Below, one piece after another: positions 18,315 to 27,519 of a stretch of DNA of 64,000 bases. Location: assembly GCA_910577165.1 (NCBI GenBank), contig CAJTLX010000005.1, forward strand, positions 30,589 through 94,588, written 5' to 3'. Numbering within the stretch: position 1 is the stretch's first letter; the number at the start of each line of letters is the position of its first letter. The notes under the pieces are model-generated. The model saw nothing but the letters and a program-made list of their open reading frames with translations. It had not been told where the DNA came from and did no database searches. The position numbers and the translations under genes are program-made. The stretch comes from an uncultured Lachnospiraceae bacterium. GTDB lineage: Bacteria; Bacillota; Clostridia; Lachnospirales; Lachnospiraceae.

Positions 18315-19286
18315 ATGGAAATAAAAAAACTTCGTGTCGGGAGTCTTTTACTCCCGTCCAATGTCTTGATGGCACCACTTGCCGGATATACCTGTCTGCC
18401 CTTTCGCGTTCTGGTTTATCAGCTTGGGGCAGGGTTAAGTTTTACGGAGATGGCGAGTGCTAACGCATTAAAATACAAAGACCGTGCGACAGAACAGCTC
18501 CTGCTTTCCAATAGCAGGTGCGGAGATGTGCAGGCGGCGCAGCTTCTTGGGGGAAATCCTTCGATTATCGAGAAGGTGGCAGGAAGCAAGGCACTGGAAA
18601 AATTCGATATTATTGATCTCAATATGGGCTGTCCTGTCCCCAATGTATTTAAGAGCGGTGAGGGCTGCGCGCTGATGCTTGATTTACCGCGTGCCGCCGC
18701 GCTGATTCGCGCGGCGAAAAAAAGCGGCAAGGCGGTCAGTGTAAAATGTCGCACCGGCATTCAGGAAAATCATATGTTTGCGGCAGAATTCGCCAGAATG
18801 TGCGAGGATGCGGGAGCGGATATAATCACTATACATGGGCGTTCCCGCAGTATGATGTATGATGGTATCCCGCATTACGAAGAAATTGCGCAGGCGAAGG
18901 CGGCAGTTTCGATCCCCGTGATTGCCAATGGCGGGATCAATTCGGTCGCGGATGCTGATCGGGTAATGGAACTTACTGGGGCGGATGGAATTATGCTCGG
19001 ACGCTACGCACTGGAAAATCCGTTTATCATTCGGGATTTAACCGGAAAACAATACGAGAAAAGTTTTTATATCACAATGATAGAACAGTTAGAACTTGCC
19101 CTAAAATACTATGACGAAACCTTTGCCCTAAGGTATATACAGCGGATTGCGTCAAACGGGATGAAAAAGCGAAAAGGCACAAAGAAATATAAAGAACAGT
19201 TATACCGGGCAGGAAGCACAGAAGAAATAAAAGAATTGCTTGGACTGATCTTTTTAGAAAAGGAGGCCACCGGGGATGGAAGATAA
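18315..19286 (+). CDS. dusB: tRNA-dihydrouridine synthase, DusB type
   Basis: A 323-residue flavoenzyme that reduces uridines in the tRNA D-loop. The TIM barrel begins with MAPLAGYTCLPFR. The catalytic region reads LNMGCPVPNVFKSGEGCALM; VKCRTGI, TIHGRSRSMMYDG, IANGGI and GADGIMLGRYALENP are the FMN and substrate motifs. AGGATGAGGAG lies before the ATG. The gene overlaps the next one by 11 nt, an unusual coupling of a housekeeping tRNA enzyme with a huge leucine-rich-repeat protein. Confidence 0.93.
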   Translation: MEIKKLRVGSLLLPSNVLMAPLAGYTCLPFRVLVYQLGAGLSFTEMASANALKYKDRATEQLLLSNSRCGDVQAAQLLGGNPSIIEKVAGSKALEKFDIIDLNMGCPVPNVFKSGEGCALMLDLPRAAALIRAAKKSGKAVSVKCRTGIQENHMFAAEFARMCEDAGADIITIHGRSRSMMYDGIPHYEEIAQAKAAVSIPVIANGGINSVADADRVMELTGADGIMLGRYALENPFIIRDLTGKQYEKSFYITMIEQLELALKYYDETFALRYIQRIASNGMKKRKGTKKYKEQLYRAGSTEEIKELLGLIFLEKEATGDGR

Positions 19287-22200
19287 ACAAAGGAGTTTGG
19301 AAAGCGCGCAGATTCTAAACGATCTGAAAATTCAAAATGGATTAGAAATCCGGGACGGATTTTTTGTTTCCTACGAGGGCAGAGCGGAAACGGTTATCGT
19401 TCCGGAGGGTGTGCATACCATTGGGGAGGATGCATTTAAAGCTTGTGTCTCCATAAAAAAGATTGTGCTGCCGCAATCTCTTCGCCACATTCTGCCCAGG
19501 GCATTTAAGGGGTGCCGCAATCTGTGTGAATTGGAGATCCCGGAAGGGGTGAAAGAGATCGGCGAGTATGCCTTTCACCGCTGCCATTCTCTAAGAAACA
19601 TACATCTTCCCGCGTCCGTTGTAGAGCTTGGCAACTGCGTCTTTTTGTACTGTGATCATTTGGTGGAAGCGCGGATTCCGGGCGTGCGCAGACTAGGACA
19701 TCAGGCATTCTTAAATGATACCGGACTTTGCCGCCTGGTAATTTCAAGGGATCTCGATCCGGACTGTATCTGTGATGTATTTACCAGCTGCGGAAGGCTT
19801 TGTGATATCGCGTTTTCTGACGGGGAGCGATATTTGCTTTCCGGTTTGGTGGGCGCGGCGATCGGAGAAGGCTCCCTGCCATTTTTAATTCGCCGGATCG
19901 CAGAGGATGTTTTAAGTATGTTCGAGTTGGACGGGCATTGTCTTGCGCGTTTTCGGACAAATTTAAAATACGTGGAAATTCCGGAAGGGATTGAACAGAT
20001 CGGCAAGAGCTGTTTTTTCGATCGCAGAGGAGTTCTCTCCGTTCGGCTTCCCGCCTCGCTAAAGGAGATAAAAAGTCGGGCATTTCGCAACTGTATCAAT
20101 TTGGAGGAAGTAATCTTCCAGAATATTGAGGTAAAAATTGATTCTGACGCATTTAAAAACTGCACTTCCCTAAAGCGGATAATCACGCCGGAGGGAGAAT
20201 TTTTTATGCGGGGAATTGAGGGATTTATCGGGGGAGAAGACTGTCCGGTGCAAGATAGAAAAGAGGAAGATCGAGCAGAGAAGACTGCACCAAAAAATAA
20301 TCTTGTCCATATTATTCACCGACAGATCCTTGGCAATTTCCGCTTCTGCGGAAGTATTCTTTTAAAATATTTAGGCAATGAATCCCGCGTTGTGGTTCCG
20401 GATGGTGTTACTAGGATTGCAAACGAGGCCTTTGCAGGCAAGGAGGAGATCGACCGCATTCTGCTGCCGGAGAGTCTTACCGAGATTGGAGAGAGAGCTT
20501 TTCGCGGCTGTCTGCTTTTGCAGACCATCAAAATTCCTCCCTCGGTCAGAGAAATTGGAGCGGGGGCATTTGAGAACTGTGTAAAACTTTTGCGTATTTT
20601 TCTGCCAGAATTAGAGCAAGTCGAGGAAAGCACATTTCGGCATTGCAAAAAATTAAGGGAAGTCCATTTTGGACAGAATTTAAAAAGAATCAGGCAGCAG
20701 GCATTTTATGGATGTAATTCCCTTGACCGGATAAATTTTCCAGAACAGCTTGAAGAAATTGGAGTCATGGGGTTTTACCGCTGTGTTAAACTGGAAAAAA
20801 TTACCATTCCTGAAACCGTAAAGAAAATAGGAAATCTGGCATTTGCACAGAGTGGTCTGTTGGAGGTACAAATTTTAAGTGACGGCAAAGAATTTGGCAG
20901 TGATCTCTTCTGTGACTGCACGCGCCTGCACACTCTCTTGCTTGGCGATGGTGTGTGCCATATCCCGGATAAGCTTGCCTTTGGCTGTGCGGCATTGACT
21001 AGGGTATCCCTGCCCGAAACCATTGAATCCGTGGGGAGAAATGCGTTTGAAAAAACCCCGTTTTTAAAGGCGTGGAAGGAAGAATTTGCCCGTGTCAACA
21101 ACGGCGGTAAAGAAAATGAAAATTTGCTGTCCCATATTTTTCTGGACGGGAGCGATCTGGGGGGAGAATTTATTCTGCCCGCCAATTTTCGCATTATTGC
21201 CGGGGGCGCGTACTACGGAAACACAAGGATAACAAAAATCTGTTTACATAAGAATGTTATATGGGTTGGGCGGGCGGCATTTAAGGGTTGCACTGCCTTA
21301 ACTGGTGTTGTCTGGTCAAAAATTTGCGATGCAGAGCCGGAAATTTTCTCCGGCTGCGGGGAACTTGAAATAATCGAAAACGCGCCGAGCTGGAAAACGG
21401 TCGGGGAGAGGGCATTTTGGGGCTGTAAAAAGCTCGCGCGCCTTGATCTATCCAAGGTGGAATGGATTGGAAAGGAGACCTTTACCGACTGTGCTTGCCT
21501 GGAGAAGGGGGAAGTTGGCACAGCGCGCTATATTGGGGAATCGGCATTTGTAAATACCCCCTACACCTATCGCAAAGAAAGTGTTTTTAAGAGAAATCCT
21601 ATCGGTAATGGACTGCCATCCATCGAAGTTGCTTCGATCACTGTGGAAAAATGCTGGTGGTGTTTCTGTGCAACAGTGAAAATAGGAATTACTGGGATTG
21701 CACCATACACTTTTTATCAGGAAACGCTTTTATCACGTCTGTATTTTGATGAAACGGTGGAGTGGATCGGGGAGGGAGCTTTTGCTGGTTGTGACCATAT
21801 AGAAAGGATTACCTTTCCATCAAAGAACTGCCGGATTGACGCGCGTGCATTTGAAAAATGCAGTTTGTTAAAATCCATTCTTCTGCATACGGAAATTGTC
21901 GGTGAAAATGCATTTGCACAGTGTATATCCCTGAGAAAAGCAATTCTTTTCGGGACAAAAAAGCTATCAAAGCGCGCGTTTGAGGGCTGCGAAACCCTAA
22001 AACAAATGATAATTAAAACCGGGGAAAGAATAGAGATTGAAGAATTTTGTTTCTGCGGCTGTAAGGAACTAACCAAGATCGATCTAAGCAGAGTAAAACG
22101 GATCGGGCGATATGCCTTTGCCAGTTGTGACAATCTCAAGCAGATTACATTGCCGTGTGACGCGGTGATCGCGCCGTATGCATTTGCGGACTGCGGACAG

Positions 22201-23445
22201 CTAAAAACCATCTATATTTCCGGCGACAAGCCAAGGCTTTTGATTAGGGAGAATGCATTCTCTGGATGCACTGCGTTGTTTCAGGTATTCTGGAATGGAA
22301 ACGATACGAGAAAATACTGGAAATTTAAGACTTATCAGGATATTTTTGAATCACAGATTCCACAGGAAATCCGAATGATCTTCTACAGTGCGAGAAGCTG
22401 CTTTGAAGTGGAAGATGAAGAAATTTTAACCGCCTATCACGGGAGCGGAAGGATGGTAACCATCCCCGATGGAATTCGCAGGATAAATCCGGAGGTCTTT
22501 CGCGACTGTGTGAACCTTAACACCCTCCTGATTCCAAAAACGGTGGAATATATTGGTGCGCGTGCATTTCACGGGACAGAGTGGCTTGCAAACCGCCAGA
22601 AGAACAGGGGGATGATTATCGTCAATCATCTTTTGTTAGACGGCTCTAACTGTGTTGGAGAGGTTGTGATTCCACAGGAGATTCACATGGTCTGCGGATG
22701 GGCTTTTGCGAACGGGATGGGAATAAAGGAAATTCGCTTTCTCTCCGACTCGGTAAAGGTGGAGGAATTTGCATTCCGCAATTGTATTTACCTCGAAAAA
22801 ATTCACCTGCCAAACCAGCCGGAAATACAGCTTTCCGGGATTGCGGACAGAGAGAAAGATCTGCCGCCACTTGCAAAACAAATTGTACAGGAATGCTTAA
22901 ACTGCTTTAAAACCGATGAGGAAAACCGCCTGATTGAGTGTACGGGAAATATTGAAAAGCTTTTCGTTGCGGATGGGATCACGGCAATCGGGGAGGGAGT
23001 GTTTAAGGAGAGCAATCTGTTAACGGAAATTCTTTTGCCGCTAAGCGTTACCGCAATTGAAAAAAATGCTTTTTGCAGCTGTAAGTGGCTGCAAACTGTG
23101 CGGCAATCAAACAGAAAAGAGGGCGGGGCGGGTGGTATCCAAAGGATTGGTGAGATGGCGTTTTGGGGCTGCAAATGTCTCCAATTTGTGGAGTTGTCGG
23201 ACGAACTTACAGAAATTGGAAATCGGGCGTTTGAACATTGCATTTCTCTGAGGGAGATCTATTTGCCGGAGGGTTTAGAAGAAATTCCGGAGCGGGCGTT
23301 TTTTCGCTGTCACAATCTGGAGAAAATAATTTTTCCTTCCACATTAAAGCGGATCGGAAAAGAGGCATTTGCTTTTTGCTACAAACTTACCCCGCCAAAA
23401 TTTCCGGAAAATATCGTGGTGGGGGAACGGGCATTTGCAAAATAA
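19276..23445 (+). CDS. Giant BspA-type leucine-rich-repeat protein, no signal peptide
   Basis: A 1389-residue protein built almost entirely of LRR_5/BspA-type repeats of about 23 residues with the pattern I-x-x-x-AFxxCxxLxxIxLPxxLxxI. Examples are IGEDAFKACVSIKKIVLP near residue 50 and IGKEAFAFCYKLTPPKFP at the end. BspA proteins are usually secreted adhesins, but this one starts MEDKQRSLESAQ with no signal peptide or membrane helix and has no C-terminal anchor. A cytoplasmic location is therefore likely. Each repeat tends to carry a Cys, so it is very Cys-rich, which fits a reducing environment. GGAGG at 19261 precedes the ATG inside dusB. The role is unknown; protein binding is the safest guess. 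Confidence 0.85.
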   Translation: MEDKQRSLESAQILNDLKIQNGLEIRDGFFVSYEGRAETVIVPEGVHTIGEDAFKACVSIKKIVLPQSLRHILPRAFKGCRNLCELEIPEGVKEIGEYAFHRCHSLRNIHLPASVVELGNCVFLYCDHLVEARIPGVRRLGHQAFLNDTGLCRLVISRDLDPDCICDVFTSCGRLCDIAFSDGERYLLSGLVGAAIGEGSLPFLIRRIAEDVLSMFELDGHCLARFRTNLKYVEIPEGIEQIGKSCFFDRRGVLSVRLPASLKEIKSRAFRNCINLEEVIFQNIEVKIDSDAFKNCTSLKRIITPEGEFFMRGIEGFIGGEDCPVQDRKEEDRAEKTAPKNNLVHIIHRQILGNFRFCGSILLKYLGNESRVVVPDGVTRIANEAFAGKEEIDRILLPESLTEIGERAFRGCLLLQTIKIPPSVREIGAGAFENCVKLLRIFLPELEQVEESTFRHCKKLREVHFGQNLKRIRQQAFYGCNSLDRINFPEQLEEIGVMGFYRCVKLEKITIPETVKKIGNLAFAQSGLLEVQILSDGKEFGSDLFCDCTRLHTLLLGDGVCHIPDKLAFGCAALTRVSLPETIESVGRNAFEKTPFLKAWKEEFARVNNGGKENENLLSHIFLDGSDLGGEFILPANFRIIAGGAYYGNTRITKICLHKNVIWVGRAAFKGCTALTGVVWSKICDAEPEIFSGCGELEIIENAPSWKTVGERAFWGCKKLARLDLSKVEWIGKETFTDCACLEKGEVGTARYIGESAFVNTPYTYRKESVFKRNPIGNGLPSIEVASITVEKCWWCFCATVKIGITGIAPYTFYQETLLSRLYFDETVEWIGEGAFAGCDHIERITFPSKNCRIDARAFEKCSLLKSILLHTEIVGENAFAQCISLRKAILFGTKKLSKRAFEGCETLKQMIIKTGERIEIEEFCFCGCKELTKIDLSRVKRIGRYAFASCDNLKQITLPCDAVIAPYAFADCGQLKTIYISGDKPRLLIRENAFSGCTALFQVFWNGNDTRKYWKFKTYQDIFESQIPQEIRMIFYSARSCFEVEDEEILTAYHGSGRMVTIPDGIRRINPEVFRDCVNLNTLLIPKTVEYIGARAFHGTEWLANRQKNRGMIIVNHLLLDGSNCVGEVVIPQEIHMVCGWAFANGMGIKEIRFLSDSVKVEEFAFRNCIYLEKIHLPNQPEIQLSGIADREKDLPPLAKQIVQECLNCFKTDEENRLIECTGNIEKLFVADGITAIGEGVFKESNLLTEILLPLSVTAIEKNAFCSCKWLQTVRQSNRKEGGAGGIQRIGEMAFWGCKCLQFVELSDELTEIGNRAFEHCISLREIYLPEGLEEIPERAFFRCHNLEKIIFPSTLKRIGKEAFAFCYKLTPPKFPENIVVGERAFAK

Positions 23446-23465
23446 AAATAAGATAGGGAAAATCA

Positions 23466-24539
23466 ATGAGATATCGCAAACTTGGTCATACGGGTCTGAG
23501 CGTTTCGGAGATCGGGTTTGGCACAATTCCGATTTTGCAGGGAAATGTGCCCGTTCTTCCGGATTACTACAATTTAAATGATGAGCAGGCGATCGAGGTA
23601 ATGGAGTTTGCATACCGTCTTGGCTGTACGCTCTACGATACTGCCATTGTGCCAGAGTACGGGGACGCGGAAATAAAACTCGGAAAATTTGCAAGAAAAA
23701 TTGGGCGGGAGCATATCATTATTTCGGACAAGGCACGCTTTTTTGACGGTAGTGGAATGTATGAGGCAGTGGAATGCTCCTGCGAAAATCTTGGCACCTG
23801 CCCCGATCTCTATTTTGTTCACCAGGCAGATTTTGAGCATGAGGAGGAAATTTTCGGTGCGGGCGGGGCAATCTGTGCACTCTTGGAATTAAAGGCGCAG
23901 GGGAAAATCCGGTTTATCGGTGTTGCCTCGCACTATTACGATATTCTGTTTCGCGCAGCGAAAGATAGGCGGGTGGATGTGTTACAGATGAGCGGCAATA
24001 TTTTTGAGCGCGGAATGCTGGAGCGGATAAAGGAGGAACCATGTTTTCGGAGAATGGGAATTTTAGTCAACAAAGTCTATGCAGCAGGACTGCTGCCCTC
24101 CTTTTTTACGGCAAAAGAACTGGTAGAGGGCGTTTTATCCTACCCGGTTTCTTGTGCCTTAATTGGACTTGGGACGAGGGCGCAGGTTGGGGCAGCATTT
24201 GCTGTGCGGCAAAGTAGGCTTCCGCCCTTTTTTAAAGTGCTGCGCACCCTGGAAAAACAATTTGACCCGATCCCCTGTGATCGCTGCCAGCGTTGCCACT
24301 GTTTGTACGGCACAGAGATCCATACACTTTTTCGCCAATACCATTATTATTATATGGGAAAAGATTACTGGGCATTAAAAAAGCTTGGACTTGGAATAGA
24401 GGAAGCGGCCGCACAGTGCCGCAAATGTCGTCTTATGCCCTGCATCTTAGAATGCCCGAACAGGATCCGGATTCCGGAGGAAATGCAAAAACTTGTAGCA
24501 CTTGTGCGGGAACACCCAATTTGGGGAAATCCAAAATAA
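23466..24539 (+). CDS. Aldo/keto reductase with C-terminal Cys cluster
   Basis: A 357-residue protein. The N-terminal ~260 residues form an aldo/keto reductase barrel (RYRKLGHTGLSVSEIGFGT start, YDTAIVPEYGDAE, LYFVHQAD, IRFIGVASHY). The C-terminal part holds CDRCQRC and, about 50 residues on, CRKCRLMPCILECPN, cysteine clusters typical of the iron-sulfur-type domain at the end of one AKR subfamily. It may therefore exchange electrons with ferredoxin as well as NAD(P)H. It follows the LRR gene by 20 nt and precedes a ferredoxin-like gene by 26 nt, so the two redox proteins may be linked. The substrate is unknown. Confidence 0.82.
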   Translation: MRYRKLGHTGLSVSEIGFGTIPILQGNVPVLPDYYNLNDEQAIEVMEFAYRLGCTLYDTAIVPEYGDAEIKLGKFARKIGREHIIISDKARFFDGSGMYEAVECSCENLGTCPDLYFVHQADFEHEEEIFGAGGAICALLELKAQGKIRFIGVASHYYDILFRAAKDRRVDVLQMSGNIFERGMLERIKEEPCFRRMGILVNKVYAAGLLPSFFTAKELVEGVLSYPVSCALIGLGTRAQVGAAFAVRQSRLPPFFKVLRTLEKQFDPIPCDRCQRCHCLYGTEIHTLFRQYHYYYMGKDYWALKKLGLGIEEAAAQCRKCRLMPCILECPNRIRIPEEMQKLVALVREHPIWGNPK

Positions 24540-24565
24540 ACTCATTATTACAGGAAGGAAATCGA

Positions 24566-25699
24566 ATGGAGAAATCAAAAGTATATTTTACCTCTTTTAA
24601 GGCAACGGAACATGAAAATTTGCTCCAGAAACTTCATCGTCTAATGAAATCTGCGGGTTTTGAAACTATTGATTTTACGGACAAATACACTGCTATCAAA
24701 CTTCATTTTGGCGAGTATGGCAATCTTGCTTTCCTTCGCCCAAACTATGCAAAAGTGGTGGCGGATTATGTAAAGGAACTTGGCGGAAGACCATTTCTTA
24801 CCGACTGCAATACCCTCTATGTCGGGAGCAGAAAGAACGCACTCGATCATTTAGAAACTGCCTATATCAACGGATTTTCGCCGTTGCAGACGGGATGCCA
24901 TGTGATTATTGCGGACGGCTTAAAGGGGACGGACGAAACCATTGTGCCAATTGACGGGGAGTATGTAAAGGAAGCGAAAATTGGTCACGCGATTATGGAT
25001 GCGGACGTATTTATCTCGCTCTCGCATTTTAAGGGGCATGAGATGGCGGGTTTTGGCGGTGCGATCAAAAATATTGGTATGGGCTGCGGTTCCCGCGCGG
25101 GAAAGATGGAACAGCACTGTGAGGGAAAACCGAGCGCGGATATGGACCTTTGTGTGGGCTGTGGTGCGTGCCGTAAAATCTGTGCGCATGGCGCACCGAT
25201 TATCGAAAATGGCAAGGCAACCATCGACCATGATAAATGTGTTGGTTGTGGGAGATGTCTGGCTGTCTGTCCGAGGGATGCAATCTCGGCTGATTTTGCG
25301 GATTCGGTTGCAATACTTAATTATAAGATGGCGGAGTATAGCCTTGCAGTGTGCAAGGATCGCCCATGCTTTCATATTTCGCTTATCTGTGATGTATCGC
25401 CAAATTGCGATTGTCACTCCGAAAACGATATTCCGATTATCGCAGATATTGGGATGTTAGCGTCCTTTGATCCGGTGGCACTTGACAGGGTATGTGCAGA
25501 TCTATGTAATCAGGCGGAGCCAATCAGGGAGAGCGAATTGGGTGAGCAGATTGCAAAGCATACCGCAAAAGAAAATGGGCAGAAAAGGACTTCGGATCAT
25601 TTTGTGATGGTGCATCCGGATACGGAATGGAGATCCTGCATTGCCCATGCGGTAAAGATTGGTCTGGGAACGGATCAATATGAGTTGGTAAAAATTTAA
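24566..25699 (+). CDS. DUF362 domain protein with two [4Fe-4S] ferredoxin motifs
   Basis: A 377-residue protein. The ATG at 24566 is preferred over upstream in-frame codons because CAGGAAGGAA lies before it and the DUF362 fold starts here (MEKSKVYFTSF). The N-terminal DUF362 domain contains KLHFGEYGN, FLTDCNTLYVGSR and SHFKGHEMAGFGGAIKN. Two four-cysteine clusters follow around residues 195-240: CVGCGACRKICAHGAPI and CVGCGRCLAVCPRDAI. It probably takes part in an electron-transfer or metal-centre role in the cytoplasm; no substrate is established for the family. A terminator follows. Confidence 0.85.
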   Translation: MEKSKVYFTSFKATEHENLLQKLHRLMKSAGFETIDFTDKYTAIKLHFGEYGNLAFLRPNYAKVVADYVKELGGRPFLTDCNTLYVGSRKNALDHLETAYINGFSPLQTGCHVIIADGLKGTDETIVPIDGEYVKEAKIGHAIMDADVFISLSHFKGHEMAGFGGAIKNIGMGCGSRAGKMEQHCEGKPSADMDLCVGCGACRKICAHGAPIIENGKATIDHDKCVGCGRCLAVCPRDAISADFADSVAILNYKMAEYSLAVCKDRPCFHISLICDVSPNCDCHSENDIPIIADIGMLASFDPVALDRVCADLCNQAEPIRESELGEQIAKHTAKENGQKRTSDHFVMVHPDTEWRSCIAHAVKIGLGTDQYELVKI

Positions 25700-25776
25700 G
25701 ATCTAAAAGGATAGATTGCTGGCATACAAATTAGTTTGGTGTTAGCAGAACTGACAGTCTTCTTAAATTTACTTGA

Positions 25777-25830
25777 GCGTAGGAGAGGCACAAGAATAAA
25801 GAACTTTGCCTTTTCTACGCTTTATTTTTT
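25777..25830 (+). terminator. Rho-independent terminator between DUF362 gene and nrtR
   Basis: A stem beginning GCGTAGGAGAGGC pairs with GCCTTTTCTACGC and is followed by TTTATTTTTT. It isolates the NAD-salvage operon from upstream transcription. Confidence 0.88.
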
Positions 25831-25848
25831 GTCGCTTTTACTTTTTTC

Positions 25849-25877
25849 TTGACATATGATAATCAAGTGATTATAAT
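25849..25877 (+). promoter_or_regulatory. Consensus sigma-A promoter of nrtR-pncA-pncB
   Basis: A perfect TTGACA, a 17-bp spacer and a perfect TATAAT. Such a strong promoter must be held in check, which fits the palindromic operators lying over it. Confidence 0.92.
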
Positions 25878-25900
25878 AATGATAATCAAGTGATTATCAT
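25856..25900 (+). promoter_or_regulatory. Two tandem palindromic operators (probable NrtR sites)
   Basis: Operator 1 (25856-25877) is ATGATAATCA-AG-TGATTATAAT, with one mismatch, and fills the promoter spacer and -10. Operator 2 (25879-25900) is a perfect ATGATAATCA-AG-TGATTATCAT just downstream. The centres are 23 bp apart. NrtR regulators control NAD-salvage genes in other bacteria and the gene just downstream is nrtR, so autoregulation is the natural reading. Confidence 0.8.
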
Positions 25901-25946
25901 ATAGTGAGTTAGGAAATTATTCAGAGGATAAGGAAAGGGGGATTTT

Positions 25947-26963
25947 ATGCAGCAGGATAAAAAGAAAGCAGAAAAACAAAACGCAGCGAAATCTGGCGGT
26001 TACAAATGGTCAGATTCTGCAATAAGTGCAGATAGCGAAGAAGAATTCTTGAGAAATTACAGACCGGGAGATTATGACCGTCCATCCGTCACTGTGGACA
26101 TCTTGGTCTTTACGCTATCAGAGCGCGGAGAACTTTCCCTGCTGTTGATTCAGCGAGGAAATCATCCATTTAGAGGGCGTTGGGCATTGCCGGGCGGTTT
26201 TGTAAATATTGAGGAGAATCTTGATACCGCAGCGCAGCGGGAACTTTCTGAGGAGACCGGCTTAGAAAAGATCTATATGGAACAGTTGGCAACTTTTGGC
26301 GAGGTGGGACGCGACCCGCGAATGCGTGTAATTTCTGTAGTGTACTTGGGGCTGGCTCCAAAGGGAAGTATGCACTGCGAAGGAGGGGACGATGCAAAGA
26401 GAACCTGCCTGTTTCAGATTAAAGAGCGCGCAGACGGTTCCTTTGTTTTTCTGAATGAGGACAGAGTAATTATGTTTTCTGAGTTCGAGTTAGCGTTTGA
26501 CCATGCAAAGATTATCCATGAGGGACTTAGGCGCATTCGCGGGAAATTGAATTACACAGATATTGCTTTTGAATTGTTGGAGGATCGGGAATCCTTTACT
26601 ATGGCGGATCTGCGTGTAACCTATGAAGCCGTGTTGGGTGCCCCCTGTCCTGCCTCAAATTTTACCAGAAATATTACAACGCGCTATATTAAACCGGGAA
26701 AGATGGTCGAGACCGGAGAGTGGGTGATTGCAGGAAACGGGATGAGAGTGGCAATGTACGAATACCACAAACATGGCGTGTCAGAGAAAGGGAAGGGGGT
26801 GGGCACAAGGGCGGAGGATTTGTGCAGTGTAAGGGCTGGGGTAAAAGATGGAAATATGTACGGATTCGGCGCGGCGACAAAAGCGAAAAAGCGGCGAAGA
26901 AAAATAAAAGGGGAAGAACTTATTATTCTGTCTGAAAAAATGGAGGAAGGAAATGAAAAATAA
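25947..26963 (+). CDS. nrtR: NrtR-type transcriptional regulator (Nudix + winged helix)
   Basis: A 338-residue protein. The N-terminal Nudix domain (about 50-190) has an intact Nudix box: G-x5-E-x7-RE-L-x-EE-x-G within GFVNIEE and REL SEETGL. ADP-ribose-type pyrophosphatase activity could therefore be retained, whereas many NrtR regulators have lost it. A winged-helix segment follows at about 200-265 (YTDIAFELLEDRESFTMADLRVTYE). The tail beyond 275 is longer than usual and basic (KAKKRRRKIKGEE). NrtR proteins sense ADP-ribose or NAD-related ligands and repress NAD-salvage genes. The next two genes are pncA and pncB, and palindromes cover the promoter. AAAGGGGG precedes the ATG. Confidence 0.88.
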   Translation: MQQDKKKAEKQNAAKSGGYKWSDSAISADSEEEFLRNYRPGDYDRPSVTVDILVFTLSERGELSLLLIQRGNHPFRGRWALPGGFVNIEENLDTAAQRELSEETGLEKIYMEQLATFGEVGRDPRMRVISVVYLGLAPKGSMHCEGGDDAKRTCLFQIKERADGSFVFLNEDRVIMFSEFELAFDHAKIIHEGLRRIRGKLNYTDIAFELLEDRESFTMADLRVTYEAVLGAPCPASNFTRNITTRYIKPGKMVETGEWVIAGNGMRVAMYEYHKHGVSEKGKGVGTRAEDLCSVRAGVKDGNMYGFGAATKAKKRRRKIKGEELIILSEKMEEGNEK

Positions 26964-27477
26964 GATTTTGATTGTTGTTGATATGCAAAAAGATTTTATC
27001 ACGGGGACACTGGGGAGCGCGGAGGCTAAGGAAATTTTGCCGGGGGTCGAAAAGAAAGTAAAAGATTTTGAGGGTGAGATTATTTTTACGATGGATACAC
27101 ACGGTGAGGATTATCTTGATACCCAGGAGGGAAAGAATCTTCCGGTAGTACATTGTCTAAAGAACACTCCTGGCTGGGAATTAGCGGGTTCTCTTGACGC
27201 GCTTTGCAGGGAGCGGTGTGCGCGCATCTATAAAAAAGGAACCTTTGGAAGTTTGGCATTGGCACAGGAATTAAAAGAGCATGAAGAAGAAATTGCCTCC
27301 ATAGAACTTATTGGCGTATGTACGGATATCTGTGTTGTGTCAAATGCCTTATTGCTAAAAGCTTATCTGCCGGAGCTGCCAATCTCAGTGGACGCGTCCT
27401 GCTGTGCAGGGGTAACACCGCAAAAACATACGGCGGCACTTGAAACGATGAGAAGCTGCCAGATTGAGGTAAAATAA
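26953..27477 (+). CDS. pncA: Nicotinamidase (isochorismatase fold)
   Basis: A 174-residue cysteine hydrolase that deamidates nicotinamide to nicotinate. The catalytic Asp is in VDMQKDFITG, a Lys in IYKKGTFGS, and the nucleophile Cys in IELIGVCTDICVVSNALLLK. TMDTHGEDYLDTQEGKNLPVVHC supplies metal-binding residues. The ATG overlaps the end of nrtR by 11 nt with GGAGGAAGG just upstream. The product feeds PncB, encoded next. Confidence 0.93.
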   Translation: MKNKILIVVDMQKDFITGTLGSAEAKEILPGVEKKVKDFEGEIIFTMDTHGEDYLDTQEGKNLPVVHCLKNTPGWELAGSLDALCRERCARIYKKGTFGSLALAQELKEHEEEIASIELIGVCTDICVVSNALLLKAYLPELPISVDASCCAGVTPQKHTAALETMRSCQIEVK

Positions 27478-27490
27478 AGAAAAAGACCTA

Positions 27491-27508
27491 TACGGAACTT
27501 AAAATCAG
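27491..27508 (+). repeat. Possible tail remnant of the intergenic repeat family
   Basis: TACGGAACTTAAAATCAG matches the conserved 3' tail of the structured repeats (GCGGAACTTAAAATCAG) at all but one or two positions, directly before the pncB ribosome binding site. No hairpin remains, so it may be a decayed copy. Confidence 0.45.
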
Positions 27509-27519
27509 GAGCATTTATT

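Noticed and set aside
21717..22211. Long minus-strand frames inside the LRR gene
   Set aside because: They arise from the repetitive coding of the leucine-rich repeats; no ribosome binding site or family similarity.
24293..24565. Upstream extension of the DUF362 frame
   Set aside because: It runs inside the aldo/keto reductase gene in another frame and lacks family similarity; ATG 24566 has a good ribosome binding site.
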